Below are positions 13,152 to 22,700 of a DNA stretch of 54,108 nt, in pieces (position 1 is the stretch's first letter; each line of letters starts with the position of its first letter). The stretch comes from a virus. The notes below the pieces were generated by a model that had not been told where the DNA came from, did not search any database, and saw only the letters and a program-made list of their open reading frames with translations. Location: IMG/VR virus record IMGVR_UViG_3300010883_000038, positions 1-54,108 of that record; one strand, 5' to 3'. The translations under genes and the position numbers were made by a program.

Positions 13152-16100
13152 CGTCTTCCTCCAATTCGAAGTCTAATTCCTCATCGATATTTTCTTTAAG
13201 GACTTGTTTAATACCTAATCCAGAACGCATTGATTCTAACGCTCTTAACATACCGTGATCCAAACTTGGGCGATAACCAATATAATTATCATCATCAACA
13301 GTAGATTTCCCTAAAATCATGTCAGCTAATGATTCTTTTTTAGATTCTGAAAATGGTTTGCCAAATGGGTTTTTTAAAAAGTCTTTGTCATAAGGGTCAT
13401 TTAAAGTATCCTGAGCCCTTCCGGCCTTACCAGTTGACACCATGGTTTTAAAATCTGGCATGCCAGTTTCTAACGGGCCGCCCTTAACTTTTCTGTCGCG
13501 CTTCTTAACTAACGGCTCGCCCCATATGTTTTTTTGTTTAACGTTTGAAGAAGGTTTTACTCCATCCATAGATATATTCTCTATATCTATATCATCATCT
13601 GAATATTCCTCGTCAGAGTTATACTCATCATCCGCTTCTTTCATTTTGCTGCGATATTTAGAAGGCTCTGCTGTTAATAAATCGCCTTGATTGTAATCTG
13701 ATGCGAATAGATCTACACCACCATCTCCGCCGTCATCTCCGCCGTCATCTCCGCCAGCGTCTCCTCCAGCTTCAGGTGCAGTTGTAGCCTCAAGCTCTAA
13801 ATCCGCGCGCTTGTCTTCAACCTTTTCGTCTTCTATTCTCTCTATTTCATCTCGTGTGAAGCCAAATACATTTCTTCGTATCCATCCGCGAGATACCATC
13901 CCTTCTGGAACGGCCGATGCTATACTAAACTTTTGCTCTATTAATGCCAGTTTTTGCTGCTGTGCAAGAGATGATGGGTTTGATAACTGTAAACTGAAAT
14001 CTAATAGATCTTCTCCATCGAAACCGTGAGAAAATAAATGTATCATAGCGATTTTGTTTAACTCAGCTATAATTGTTTTTTGAATACGCTGAATTGTTCT
14101 ACTGAACCTTATATCTTCTTGAGCCAGTGTTGCTTTTGCTCCGACATCTTCGTCATATCCAAGATAAGCTTTTGGTATTTTCAATGCAGCAAACAACTTT
14201 TTCTGAATGTACTCTACATCCTCGATAGCCGAGGTATTTTGCCCGCCTGCTAAATTGTCGATCTTTGTACCAGACTCCCCACCGCGGACTGGTATGAAAT
14301 AATCCTCATCTACGCTATTTTTAACAAATACACCGTTTTTGCTATATTTCCCGTCTAATTCGATCGATTGAACAGCAAAATTATGACGATCATCTTCACC
14401 TTTCGGCCCAATGACAGTCATACAATATACATCAGACGAATCAAATACTTCCTCTGTTCGAATTACTTTGTGATTTCTATATCCTTGATCAACTGCTGAT
14501 CTAAAATCACCGTAACCTTTTGCTAATCCTTCACGCTTCGCAACAGAAACCATAGCTGCAATGTTGAATTTAGAAACACTCCTATTATTGTTCTTATTAG
14601 CTTCTTCTAACAACTCTGTAATTTTATTATCAGATCTGATTGCATCGGTTAAATCATTACGATTAATCTTTGGATTTTGACTAATCTGATCTGCAACAAA
14701 TTCGAATACTTCTTTTGGAATATTCCATCTCATCGATTCTTTTCTTACTTTCTTATCGACTTTCCATGAAGCTGCTTGTCCTACACGCCGATTTTCATTA
14801 TGGGATTTATGAAGATCTGATCCATTATACCCTGCCATTGCAGCAACAGAATTTCTTTCAATATTCCATTTAGACTGGTTTTTTCTTTTTTCAGCTGACT
14901 TATTATAAGCGATTAGATTTTCTCTTCCAACTAATGCATGATATTTCCAATGATCAACATTACCCATCCACACTAAATTTGATGGTGTGGCATCAAGACT
15001 ATTAAAATTCTTGTGATGTACTACTAAATTATTGTTAATACCCCAATTGATATCTTTTCTGGCTGTTTCTCTTTGTTCACATAATGCAGAATTCGCAACT
15101 CGTCTGTGGATTAAAATATCTTTATTTGTACCGGGATCATATACAATCGGATATCCTTGAATATCCCAGTTTTCTTCTTTGCTACTCATCTTTCGATATA
15201 ATGGCATTAAGCTGTCATCAGCTTCCAATTCGTCTGCTCTTTTAGAAGATCCATCTCTCATCACGAATGGATGTTCTGGAGCTGTCATGACGTATGTATC
15301 ATCATCTAACCATACTTTGATCATCATATCTGCGGTATAGTTTTTTCCGCACCACGAGACTTTTCCGGGAACAATCTGGTTTGTTTCGTCTTGAATCGAA
15401 TATACCCAACATTCTTTTCCAGCGTCGACTTCTTTTGACAATTCTTCTATAGTTAAAGTTCTGCCGTCAAGAAGAGGTATTGGAGTATCCTTCCAGATAG
15501 GCATAGGGTTATATCTTAAATCAACCTGTCCTGTCGACTTATTAACTACCGGTGCTCTTTTTAAAGCTGTCTTAGCCTGCTCTACGTAATTAGGAACATC
15601 TTCAGGTGGTACGTTTCCGACGTCGATATAAAAAACACGACGCTCTGGTGATCTCATAACCCGGTATACCAGCATGGCATCTTCAATCAATATTAACTGT
15701 CGCCAAATTCGTCTGGCGGATTCTAAAACGGATGAGCCATATGGTAAAAAGGCGTCGTTACCTAATAAACGGAAATGTGATATTTGCCAATTCTCGAGAA
15801 CCTGATTACCGTTTGCAACCCACCGAAACCTAACGGCTGATGGATCATCCGGATCATACCCTTCCTCTCTTTCCATCTCTGTAATAGGAATTGGATAAGC
15901 GTTGATAACGCCGAATTCTGGATGGATATCGTTAAAAAGGAAAAAATCGCCGTACTTGACTAAATTTCTAACCCACATCACCATATTAAAATCAACGTTC
16001 AATGTATCATAAAAAAGTGTGCTCAATAACTCTCTGATTTTTCTATTATCAGACCTAATATGCAGACACTTACCTTCAGCATCTTCAGACACCGTTTCTT

Positions 16101-17499
16101 CAGCGTATATGTCTAATGCTGACGCAATTTCTGGAGTGTTATGAATAATAATAGAATCAGTTGCATAATTCTTATATCCGTCAACTGTCAAATCGTAAAG
16201 GTCAATCACTTCATAAGGCTCAACCGAAACCACTTTATGGTTTTCGAAGTTATCTCTGAAATCTTGAACGTTTGCAAATCCGTTTTGCTTTAGTCTTCCC
16301 AAGATTTTCACGTAAGTAGTACCAAGAGCTGCAGCCCACGTGGACGACTTAATACCAGGTGAATAAGCATTACATACAGCCTGGTATGATAAACCCTTAT
16401 CATATCGAGGATTCTTATCACCTTTATTATTCCACCCGTTATTACGCCATTTTGAGTCATAAGCTGTTGCGAACGAAGTGAAGTTCTTAAAACCATTATC
16501 TCTCAGTCTATTACTAATAACGGTTGAAGAACAATCAAGAGTCATTTGCAGTTTTGCCCAGTTATATCCGTCTCTGTCACACAGCTGTAAAATCTTTGGA
16601 AATGTGACGTCAGATCTTTCAGCTGGATTATTCTCTGTCATAAATTTACTGTGATTTATCTTGAAATTCTTTATCCATTCACTGTTGATACTATGATCCC
16701 ATTTTTTCCCATTGAGAATCTCTGCATGATAAGCCAAATGTTCTTTTGCATCCATGATTTGTAAGTTCTCTGGGCTGTTATCAAATTTCTTAAAGTTTTT
16801 ATGGTGTACGTGTTCTGTACTCAAAACTTTTCTATCCGCAACCCATGCTGCTATTAACCTGTGCTCAGCTATCCAACCATTGTTCATCGTCGAATTTTTT
16901 TTATCCATCGTATAAACCCACTGATAACCTGTTGAATCTTCTTTTTCTCCGGGTTTTGCGAAGAAATCTCGTCGATAAAAAGGCATCATAGAGTCATTTA
17001 CTTGCAAATCTTGTACTTCGCAATAAGTACCATCTCTTCTCATTACACGGTGATCTGCAGTTGCTATTAATTCTTTGCCCGAATCAAACGTGACTTTGTA
17101 AGCCATTTGTGTAGATGTCTTCCGAGCGCATTTGCCAAATGTCGGCACAATTTGCTGTTTTTCATGATCATAAGCATATACGATAAATGAATAATCAGCA
17201 TTAGCCTCACATCGTTTTGCAAGCTCTTGTATTTCTACAAAGCCACTAGGCGAAGCTATTTTAGTCCATCCTGCAACACATGCTTCCATTTCAGCAAAAT
17301 CAGAATACCTTGCCATACGATCGAAAGCGCCGTAGGCCGACATTGTGGAATTATAAACGTCAGAATGCTGCTTTTTAAACATCTCGACCGAAGAAGATGC
17401 CCCCTTAGCCTTTGCATCATAACTTTTTATTTTCCTCTTTATGGTTGGACCTGACCTAAACAGTTTCGTTAATCTTCTAAATAAATTTTCTTCAGCCAT
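13144..17499 (-). CDS. 20: Portal protein precursor with two inteins, gp20-like
   Basis: A 1451-aa precursor that should give a 675-aa portal after removal of two inteins (residues 74-454 and 667-1061). The portal is the 12-fold ring through which DNA is packaged; T4 gp20 has 524 aa. Exteins show conserved portal segments: RYSDFAEMEA / TPEIASALDIYAEE (split by intein 1), VRNLVKYGDFFLFND, RLLGNDAFLPYGSSVLE, VMRSPERRVFYIDVGN, RYNPM / SVDEDYFIPVRGG (split by intein 2), then IPKAYLGYDED and ATLAQEDIRFSRTIQ. The C-terminus (about residues 1220-1451) is an added Gly/Asp-rich and acidic region that may contact scaffold or be disordered. The ATG has a GAGGAA site, and the stop overlaps the next gene. 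The frame is intact throughout, so splicing, not frameshift, explains the size. Confidence 0.95.
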   Translation of the reverse strand: MAEENLFRRLTKLFRSGPTIKRKIKSYDAKAKGASSSVEMFKKQHSDVYNSTMSAYGAFDRMARYSDFAEMEACVAGWTKIASPSGFVEIQELAKRCEANADYSFIVYAYDHEKQQIVPTFGKCARKTSTQMAYKVTFDSGKELIATADHRVMRRDGTYCEVQDLQVNDSMMPFYRRDFFAKPGEKEDSTGYQWVYTMDKKNSTMNNGWIAEHRLIAAWVADRKVLSTEHVHHKNFKKFDNSPENLQIMDAKEHLAYHAEILNGKKWDHSINSEWIKNFKINHSKFMTENNPAERSDVTFPKILQLCDRDGYNWAKLQMTLDCSSTVISNRLRDNGFKNFTSFATAYDSKWRNNGWNNKGDKNPRYDKGLSYQAVCNAYSPGIKSSTWAAALGTTYVKILGRLKQNGFANVQDFRDNFENHKVVSVEPYEVIDLYDLTVDGYKNYATDSIIIHNTPEIASALDIYAEETVSEDAEGKCLHIRSDNRKIRELLSTLFYDTLNVDFNMVMWVRNLVKYGDFFLFNDIHPEFGVINAYPIPITEMEREEGYDPDDPSAVRFRWVANGNQVLENWQISHFRLLGNDAFLPYGSSVLESARRIWRQLILIEDAMLVYRVMRSPERRVFYIDVGNVPPEDVPNYVEQAKTALKRAPVVNKSTGQVDLRYNPMPIWKDTPIPLLDGRTLTIEELSKEVDAGKECWVYSIQDETNQIVPGKVSWCGKNYTADMMIKVWLDDDTYVMTAPEHPFVMRDGSSKRADELEADDSLMPLYRKMSSKEENWDIQGYPIVYDPGTNKDILIHRRVANSALCEQRETARKDINWGINNNLVVHHKNFNSLDATPSNLVWMGNVDHWKYHALVGRENLIAYNKSAEKRKNQSKWNIERNSVAAMAGYNGSDLHKSHNENRRVGQAASWKVDKKVRKESMRWNIPKEVFEFVADQISQNPKINRNDLTDAIRSDNKITELLEEANKNNNRSVSKFNIAAMVSVAKREGLAKGYGDFRSAVDQGYRNHKVIRTEEVFDSSDVYCMTVIGPKGEDDRHNFAVQSIELDGKYSKNGVFVKNSVDEDYFIPVRGGESGTKIDNLAGGQNTSAIEDVEYIQKKLFAALKIPKAYLGYDEDVGAKATLAQEDIRFSRTIQRIQKTIIAELNKIAMIHLFSHGFDGEDLLDFSLQLSNPSSLAQQQKLALIEQKFSIASAVPEGMVSRGWIRRNVFGFTRDEIERIEDEKVEDKRADLELEATTAPEAGGDAGGDDGGDDGGDGGVDLFASDYNQGDLLTAEPSKYRSKMKEADDEYNSDEEYSDDDIDIENISMDGVKPSSNVKQKNIWGEPLVKKRDRKVKGGPLETGMPDFKTMVSTGKAGRAQDTLNDPYDKDFLKNPFGKPFSESKKESLADMILGKSTVDDDNYIGYRPSLDHGMLRALESMRSGLGIKQVLKENIDEELDFELEEDDE
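13724..13768 (-). repeat. 20: Short tandem repeat encoding Gly-Asp tract of portal C-terminus
   Basis: Units of about 12 bases (ccgtcatctccg type) repeat and encode GGDDGGDDGGDGG. Low-complexity and probably length-variable. Confidence 0.6.
14317..15501 (-). other. Intein 2 of the portal (class 3-like, HNH endonuclease)
   Basis: A 395-residue intein (precursor residues 667-1061). Block A is PIWKDTPIPLLDGRTLTIEE, which aligns with the usual C-x-x-D-T start but has Pro in place of the nucleophile. Block B (YVMTAPEHPFVM) keeps T-x-x-H. Block F reads SSDVYCMTVIG, with Cys1026 where class 1 inteins have Asp. The end is GVFVKN followed by Ser, lacking the usual penultimate His. A non-nucleophilic first residue with a block F Cys and Ser/Thr +1 is the hallmark of class 3 inteins. 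The class 3 Trp in block B is Phe here, so it is class 3-like. An HNH domain (VVHHKNFNSLDATPSNL, then HWKYHA) and a DNA-binding region lie inside. Confidence 0.88.
16138..17280 (-). other. Intein 1 of the portal (class 1, HNH endonuclease)
   Basis: A 381-residue intein (precursor residues 74-454). Cys74 is the first residue (CVAGWTKIAS), block B reads LIATADHRV with the T-x-x-H motif, block F is VIDLYDLTVDG, and the end is SIIIHN followed by Thr, so penultimate His, terminal Asn and +1 Thr are all present. This is the standard class 1 arrangement and should be splicing-competent. Between the blocks lies an HNH homing endonuclease (HVHHKNFKKFDNSPENL, then HLAYHAE). Two similar helix-turn-helix-like units follow, each ending in RL..NGF.N...F (around residues 331-343 and 402-414), probably for DNA recognition. 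It interrupts the highly conserved portal motif before TPEIASALDIYAEE. Confidence 0.93.
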
Positions 17500-17529
17500 T
17501 TATTTTTTCCTCTGACATTAAGTATGTTC

Positions 17530-19098
17530 TTATTTCATAAGCCAGTCAAAATTAGGTTCTGACTGTGGACCGTTAGGCAATATTGATTTATTCCCATTCT
17601 TATCAAATCCTGCGTTATGATCATTATTTTTAGTTGAATTGCTGCTAACCCCAAACGCCGCAAGCATAGCAGAATTTAAATCTGTTCCATGCGAACTTAG
17701 CTGAGGGCTAGTATCATATAGCCAAACCCCAATAGCTAAAGCCATAATCAAATCATCGTTTTGTCCTTTTTGAGCTTGTGCCTTTCCGTTCTTCCAAACG
17801 AATGTTTTTAGTTCTGAATACAATCTAGATGATTTTATCATGATTTGTTTTGTCCGTAAAACTTCTTCTAGCTTTGTTAATATTTGATTTCTAGTTTTTA
17901 CGTTTGTTTGAAACCCTATTTTTCCGATATCTTTTGTTCCATACATATAGCTATAACGATCTTTTTCGCTTGGAAAATAAAGATTTTTATAATTCATTTC
18001 TGATAATTTCATTATTACTGCATATCCGTATGAGTTATTTTCAGGGCACAATAATGCATCGTTATACCGACGGCCTGCTTCAGCTAAAATTAATGCGAAT
18101 TTATCCGGAGGCTGCTTCCCTCTGTACTCAGCTACAACCGCTGATGCACTTGTATCGATTACGTAAAACGTAGAATAGTCTTTAGCATCGCCACGGGCGA
18201 CATCTGCTGAAATTACATATTTCTTATCACTGAGTGGGTAATTCCACACCCAGACACCCATATCCGGTCCCCATCGATCGATAGGCTCCCTAATCCAGGC
18301 TCTTAAATACTCGATATCCTCAGCTTGAAGAAAAGTATCGCCAGAAGCTTGGAAATCGCACATTAACTCTTGCGCAATCTGCTTTTTAGACATGTTTTTT
18401 GTTTCTTCTTTAAACCATTCCTCGCCCCTATCAGGATGGACGTCCCATTGAAGCTTAATTGGGTTAAATTTATTTTCTCCATCAACTGCTTGCTTCCATA
18501 AATCATAATATTGACCGCCAACGCCGTTTGGAGTAGATAATACGATAGCACGACCACCGGTTGATAATGTTGGGTACAAACCTGTCCACAATGTATCGAA
18601 ATTACGCACAAATGCCGCTTCATCAACAATTAAAAGTGTCAATGCCTCAGATCTACCTGCGTCGTCTGATGTAGGGATAGCTTTTATTGTTGATCCGTTT
18701 GAAAACTCTAATGCTTGCTTGTTATTGTTAACTATCTCTGGCAGCAACAACCACTTTGGCATAGTCTGAATAACAAACTTAACTTTTCTAATAAAGTTTT
18801 GAGCTACTGCCAACTTTGTAGCAATAACTAATACGTTTTTGTCTTTATGAAATATTGCTAGCCAAGCTGAATAGCCAGCAGCGATCGTAGAAAGACCAAG
18901 CTGCCGTGATTTTAAAATTATATTAAATCTGTGCTCTTCAAACTGCTCGACGCAATCGTTCTGAAACGGATATGTTTTAAATGGGATAGCACCCTTGATC
19001 GGATGCTGAATTTGAACGTATTTATTAAAAAAATACTGTGGATCTTTTCCACACTTTATTATTTCTTTTATTTGCCGCTGTTTTTGACTAACTGACAT
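17530..19098 (-). CDS. 17: Large terminase subunit, gp17-like
   Basis: The packaging motor and headful nuclease. With the ATG at 19098 as start (a TTG two codons earlier is also open) the product has 522 aa, against 610 in T4. ATPase domain: adenine-binding region YPFQNDCVEQF, Walker A-like KSRQLGLST (residues 63-71), Walker B LLIVDEAAF (155-163) and coupling motif VLSTPNG (187-193). Nuclease domain of RNase H fold: ISADVARGDAKDYST with Asp299, then CPENNSYG with Glu353, and a late Asp in GQNDDLIMALAIG. The final 60 residues are polar, like the portal-contacting C-terminus of other terminases. The start overlaps the previous gene by 11 bases, and the portal gene follows after 30. Large terminase is certain; no small subunit was identified in the window. 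Confidence 0.95.
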   Translation of the reverse strand: MSVSQKQRQIKEIIKCGKDPQYFFNKYVQIQHPIKGAIPFKTYPFQNDCVEQFEEHRFNIILKSRQLGLSTIAAGYSAWLAIFHKDKNVLVIATKLAVAQNFIRKVKFVIQTMPKWLLLPEIVNNNKQALEFSNGSTIKAIPTSDDAGRSEALTLLIVDEAAFVRNFDTLWTGLYPTLSTGGRAIVLSTPNGVGGQYYDLWKQAVDGENKFNPIKLQWDVHPDRGEEWFKEETKNMSKKQIAQELMCDFQASGDTFLQAEDIEYLRAWIREPIDRWGPDMGVWVWNYPLSDKKYVISADVARGDAKDYSTFYVIDTSASAVVAEYRGKQPPDKFALILAEAGRRYNDALLCPENNSYGYAVIMKLSEMNYKNLYFPSEKDRYSYMYGTKDIGKIGFQTNVKTRNQILTKLEEVLRTKQIMIKSSRLYSELKTFVWKNGKAQAQKGQNDDLIMALAIGVWLYDTSPQLSSHGTDLNSAMLAAFGVSSNSTKNNDHNAGFDKNGNKSILPNGPQSEPNFDWLMK

Positions 19099-19492
19099 TA
19101 CCAACGCTCAAAGAATATACTATAATTCTAGAATATCTTGCACGCACTAACTCTCTATTATGCGATACATGAACTACTTCTGGGTTTTGCTCGTTTAAAA
19201 TCTTTAATTTAAGAGTTACTCCAGCTCTTTCTTTAAAATCGGATTTAACTGTTTTTACTTTCTCTGTTAAAGCCTTAATACTAGCTGCGTCTAATTCTTT
19301 TTTCTGTGTTTCTAACCCTAATCTTGGATTGAAATTAACAGGACACTCAAATCTTAACGCTATTTTTAACTCGCCTGTTTCAGGGCATGTACTTGTTTTA
19401 TGACGGATAGCGTACCCCTCTCTAATCGAGCCTCTTCCGAATGTAACGTCAAGTAAGTTTTCAAGTATGTTATAGTGGTTCATATTTAGCAT
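19088..19492 (-). CDS. Hypothetical protein upstream of terminase, 134 aa
   Basis: Start placed at the ATG at 19492-19490, which has an AGGAG site eight bases upstream; a reading from 19534 would add 14 residues and has no such site. The 134-aa product shows mixed alpha/beta character: an N-terminal helix (NHYNILENLLDVTF), strands (ELKIALRFECPVNF), a Lys-rich helix (SIKALTEKVKTVKSDFK) and strands at the end (YSRIIVYSLSVG). No family is recognised. In T4 the gene before gp17 encodes the small terminase gp16, but this protein does not have that all-helical look, so I leave it unnamed. It lies two bases after the zinc-ribbon gene stop. Confidence 0.72.
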   Translation of the reverse strand: MLNMNHYNILENLLDVTFGRGSIREGYAIRHKTSTCPETGELKIALRFECPVNFNPRLGLETQKKELDAASIKALTEKVKTVKSDFKERAGVTLKLKILNEQNPEVVHVSHNRELVRARYSRIIVYSLSVGNVS

Positions 19493-19493
19493 A

Positions 19494-19754
19494 TTAATTC
19501 TCCTGATTATTATTAAATATTCTGTTCTTGACATCTTTTCCGGTCGGACGCCAACCTTGTTGCCATTTTTCTTTATTAGGTTGACGAAATATTAACGAAC
19601 AATCTAAACAACAGTCAAAATTTTCGTGCTCTACTATATCCTCTTGATGCCGAAGAGCAAAGCCACAAATACTACAATCTGCTGCAGCACGTTTATAATT
19701 ATGTGGCTTGATTATTAATAAACCATCTTTTCTTTCATATATTACATTAGACAT
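19494..19754 (-). CDS. Small zinc-ribbon-like protein, 86 aa
   Basis: Start chosen at ATG 19754-19752, since the longer reading begins at a TTG. The 86-aa product has paired cysteines C27-x-x-C30 and C49-x-x-C52 (DCSICGFAL and CCLDCSLIF), which would bind one zinc ion. A Trp-rich basic segment follows (NKEKWQQGWRPTGKDVKNRI). Zinc ribbons of this size often bind nucleic acid or bridge proteins. It overlaps the end of the Mre11-Rad50 gene by eight bases, so it is likely co-translated with recombination functions. Precise function is unknown. Confidence 0.72.
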   Translation of the reverse strand: MSNVIYERKDGLLIIKPHNYKRAAADCSICGFALRHQEDIVEHENFDCCLDCSLIFRQPNKEKWQQGWRPTGKDVKNRIFNNNQEN

Positions 19755-22700
19755 ACACAACCTGGGAATCTTTTCCCTGTTTTGTTATCTCTACTATGTT
19801 ATCTACAGAATCCTTAATAACATCTACATGGGAAATTATCATGATCAAACGATAATATGACTTAAGGCGTCGCAACAATGCTGTTGCTGCTTCGAGATTC
19901 TGTGGATCTAAAGACCCAAACCCTTCATCAACTATAAACATGTCTGACTTGTTAAGATTTGAAACGTTCCCTAATGCCACCCTCAATGCCATCGATGAAA
20001 CCATCTTTTCCATTCCACTAGCGCACTCAATCGGCCGGCGCGAATCTCCGTAATTTATAAATATATCTGTTTTCCTATCAGTTATATCTAACTCAACTGT
20101 AAACCCTGACAAATCCTGAAGAATATTTGTCAACTCAGCGTTAATGATTGGTAACTGCTTTTTCATTATATATGTTGGAATCCCTCGCCAACTAGTCGCC
20201 TTCAATAAATAATCGTATACTCTCCACTCTACCTGCAACCGATCGTATTCTAATGACTCTTCTTCTAACTGCTTAATCGTTGCCTGACACTTTCCTATGT
20301 TTTGAGCTAAACTAAACATTTCTGACTTTTGATCTTTTATGTTTCTATCTATCTCTTTCATGGATTTTTTGATCTGTGCTAATACAGCCGTTTTTTCGCC
20401 GTCAACGTTTAATTCTAAATCAGTAATTTCATCCGATAAATTTCTAATATCAGATTGAAAAAATTCTATCGATCGCTTTTCACCCTCTATTTTAGAATCT
20501 AAAACAATAATTTCCATTTTGCAATCTTGAATCGACTTTGTTAACTCGTTATACCGATCAATTTTCTGTCTTAAACCCTCACCCTCAAGCAAATCAAACT
20601 TAGATTTTGCTTCGTCTAACTCTCGTTTCAGATTTAAAACTAACCCCTTTTGCTCTTTAAGTAACCCCTTGTTCTTATGAGACTCAGATATAAACCGACA
20701 TGTTGGAAACATATCATCGCATGGCACCTCTTTAAGAAGCGAAACTGACTTCTTCTGATTAGCCATTAATGTTTTCTCTTGCTTTAATCCCGCGGACATC
20801 TTTTGTAGATTACTTTTTAAACCATCCATTAATTCTAATCGTCTCTGATACGACTCGAGTGGGAAATTTTCTTTAATATTAATATAATTTGCCTGTGTTT
20901 CTTTCTTTAAACTAATCTTACTTTGTAAAGCACTTAAGTTGTTAATAACCAGCTCTAATCCTGACTTCTTATCGATAAGTAGGTTTGTTTTATATGCTAA
21001 TACGGCCGGATCCGTAAAATCACCTACGACTTCCTCAGCAGCTTTAAATTTATATGCCTCGTATCGCTCAGATAATATACTTATTTTTTCAGTTATATCC
21101 GATCTCTGCTCTTTAAAACTATTGATGTTTGATCGATTATTTCTTATAAGAGTAACCCAATCTTTTTCTGACAATCTTTTCAACATAGCCTTTACGCCAG
21201 CAGAATCTTCTTTAACTATCCCTTGGATCTGATCGAATATATCTAATCCCATGAAATTTGAAATAGTCTTTTTCCTCTCTGTTGCCCCCTGAGCTATAAA
21301 TGAATTCATGTTCCCCTGCGCGGCAAATGACGTCATCATAAAATCCTCTGGAGTTCCTATTAAATTCCGAAGATTCTTCTCTGTATCTCGACGCTGCTCG
21401 CCAGATATATCCTTGATAATCTGCCCATCATCATTAACCTCATATAATGAAAGGTAAGACATTGCGCCCTCGCCCTTACCACCGCGAGCTGGATAACGTA
21501 CCGAGTGTCTCTCTAATCGATAAAGCTTTCCATTAACAGAAAAGGTTATGTCTGCCGAACAATTTGAGCGCCGAGAATTAATCACATGCTGAATAGATGT
21601 TATCCCTCTATCATTTGAATTAAATAATGCATACATCATTGTTCCAGGAATAGAAGACTTTCCAGAACGATTCTTTCCAAATAATCCAACGATCCCAGAC
21701 AGCTTTGAAAAGTTAATCGAATTATCCTTTCCATACCCAAATGTATTATCAAAATTCATCTCTCTAATAGACCATTGATTCCCTAAATTATCTTTTGGCA
21801 CGTTAATTTTAGGAATTGTTTCGTCAACGATTCTATCAACCGCAGCCCAGAAATCAACATCATCCGTTTCGTCGTCACACCACTCTCTAAGCAAATTCTT
21901 ATGAATCGATGCGTCCGAAAGATCGTCTATTTTAATTTTCTCTGATGTCTCCGCAGAGATAGAATTCTGCTTTAACTTTAACTGATATACAACCTCGTCA
22001 GCAGCGTGCTCTCTCCGAAGAACAGTAGCCATTTTCCTTTGTGCCTTTGGCCCTAACTCAATTGTTGATCGAATCCGATACCTAGCGCCTTTTGGCCAAT
22101 TGTCCATACACTCGGATATTGTTGACTGCACTGTACCTTGCCAATCGACGGTAACGAAAGGATTATGATGCTTAATTGGATAAAAGTCAACAGAAAAATC
22201 GTCGTTAGACTTAATATCCCATAATAAAAAACCTTTCTCGCCAGACTCTCCGTAATTCTGCTGAATTGTTGATCCGGGATACCAGATTCTTCCCTCTTTA
22301 TCTAGCTGCTGTTTCTTATGAATATCTCCCAACATAACGAAATCAAATCCGCGGAAAAAATCCATCTTGCAATCGCCATCTAACATGAAATTCATATCTG
22401 TATGAGACCCCCACACTGAACCATGATATATTGCTATACTAGTTTTCCCCTCAACAGGCCTAACGTTAGAATACCCCTCTTCGTCAAAAGGACTGAATGC
22501 GCACCAAACAAAATCAGAATTAGATGGATCTTCATACATTCCTGAATCTCTATAAAGATGCACATTTTGCAAATTCAATGCCCTCAATATAGGTGAGATT
22601 GCATCCTGTCTATCCTTATTGTTAATAAGACCGTCATGGTTACCTAATAGAATGTGCACCGGAGCGATTCTACTCATTTCAGTAAACCACCAATTAAGGC

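Noticed and set aside
13144-17499. Portal gene as a frameshifted or misassembled fusion
   Set aside because: The frame is continuous, and the extra segments are complete Hint domains whose removal restores normal portal motifs.
19088-19492. Small terminase gp16
   Set aside because: The position fits, but the sequence is mixed alpha/beta without the expected helical pattern, so I left it unnamed.
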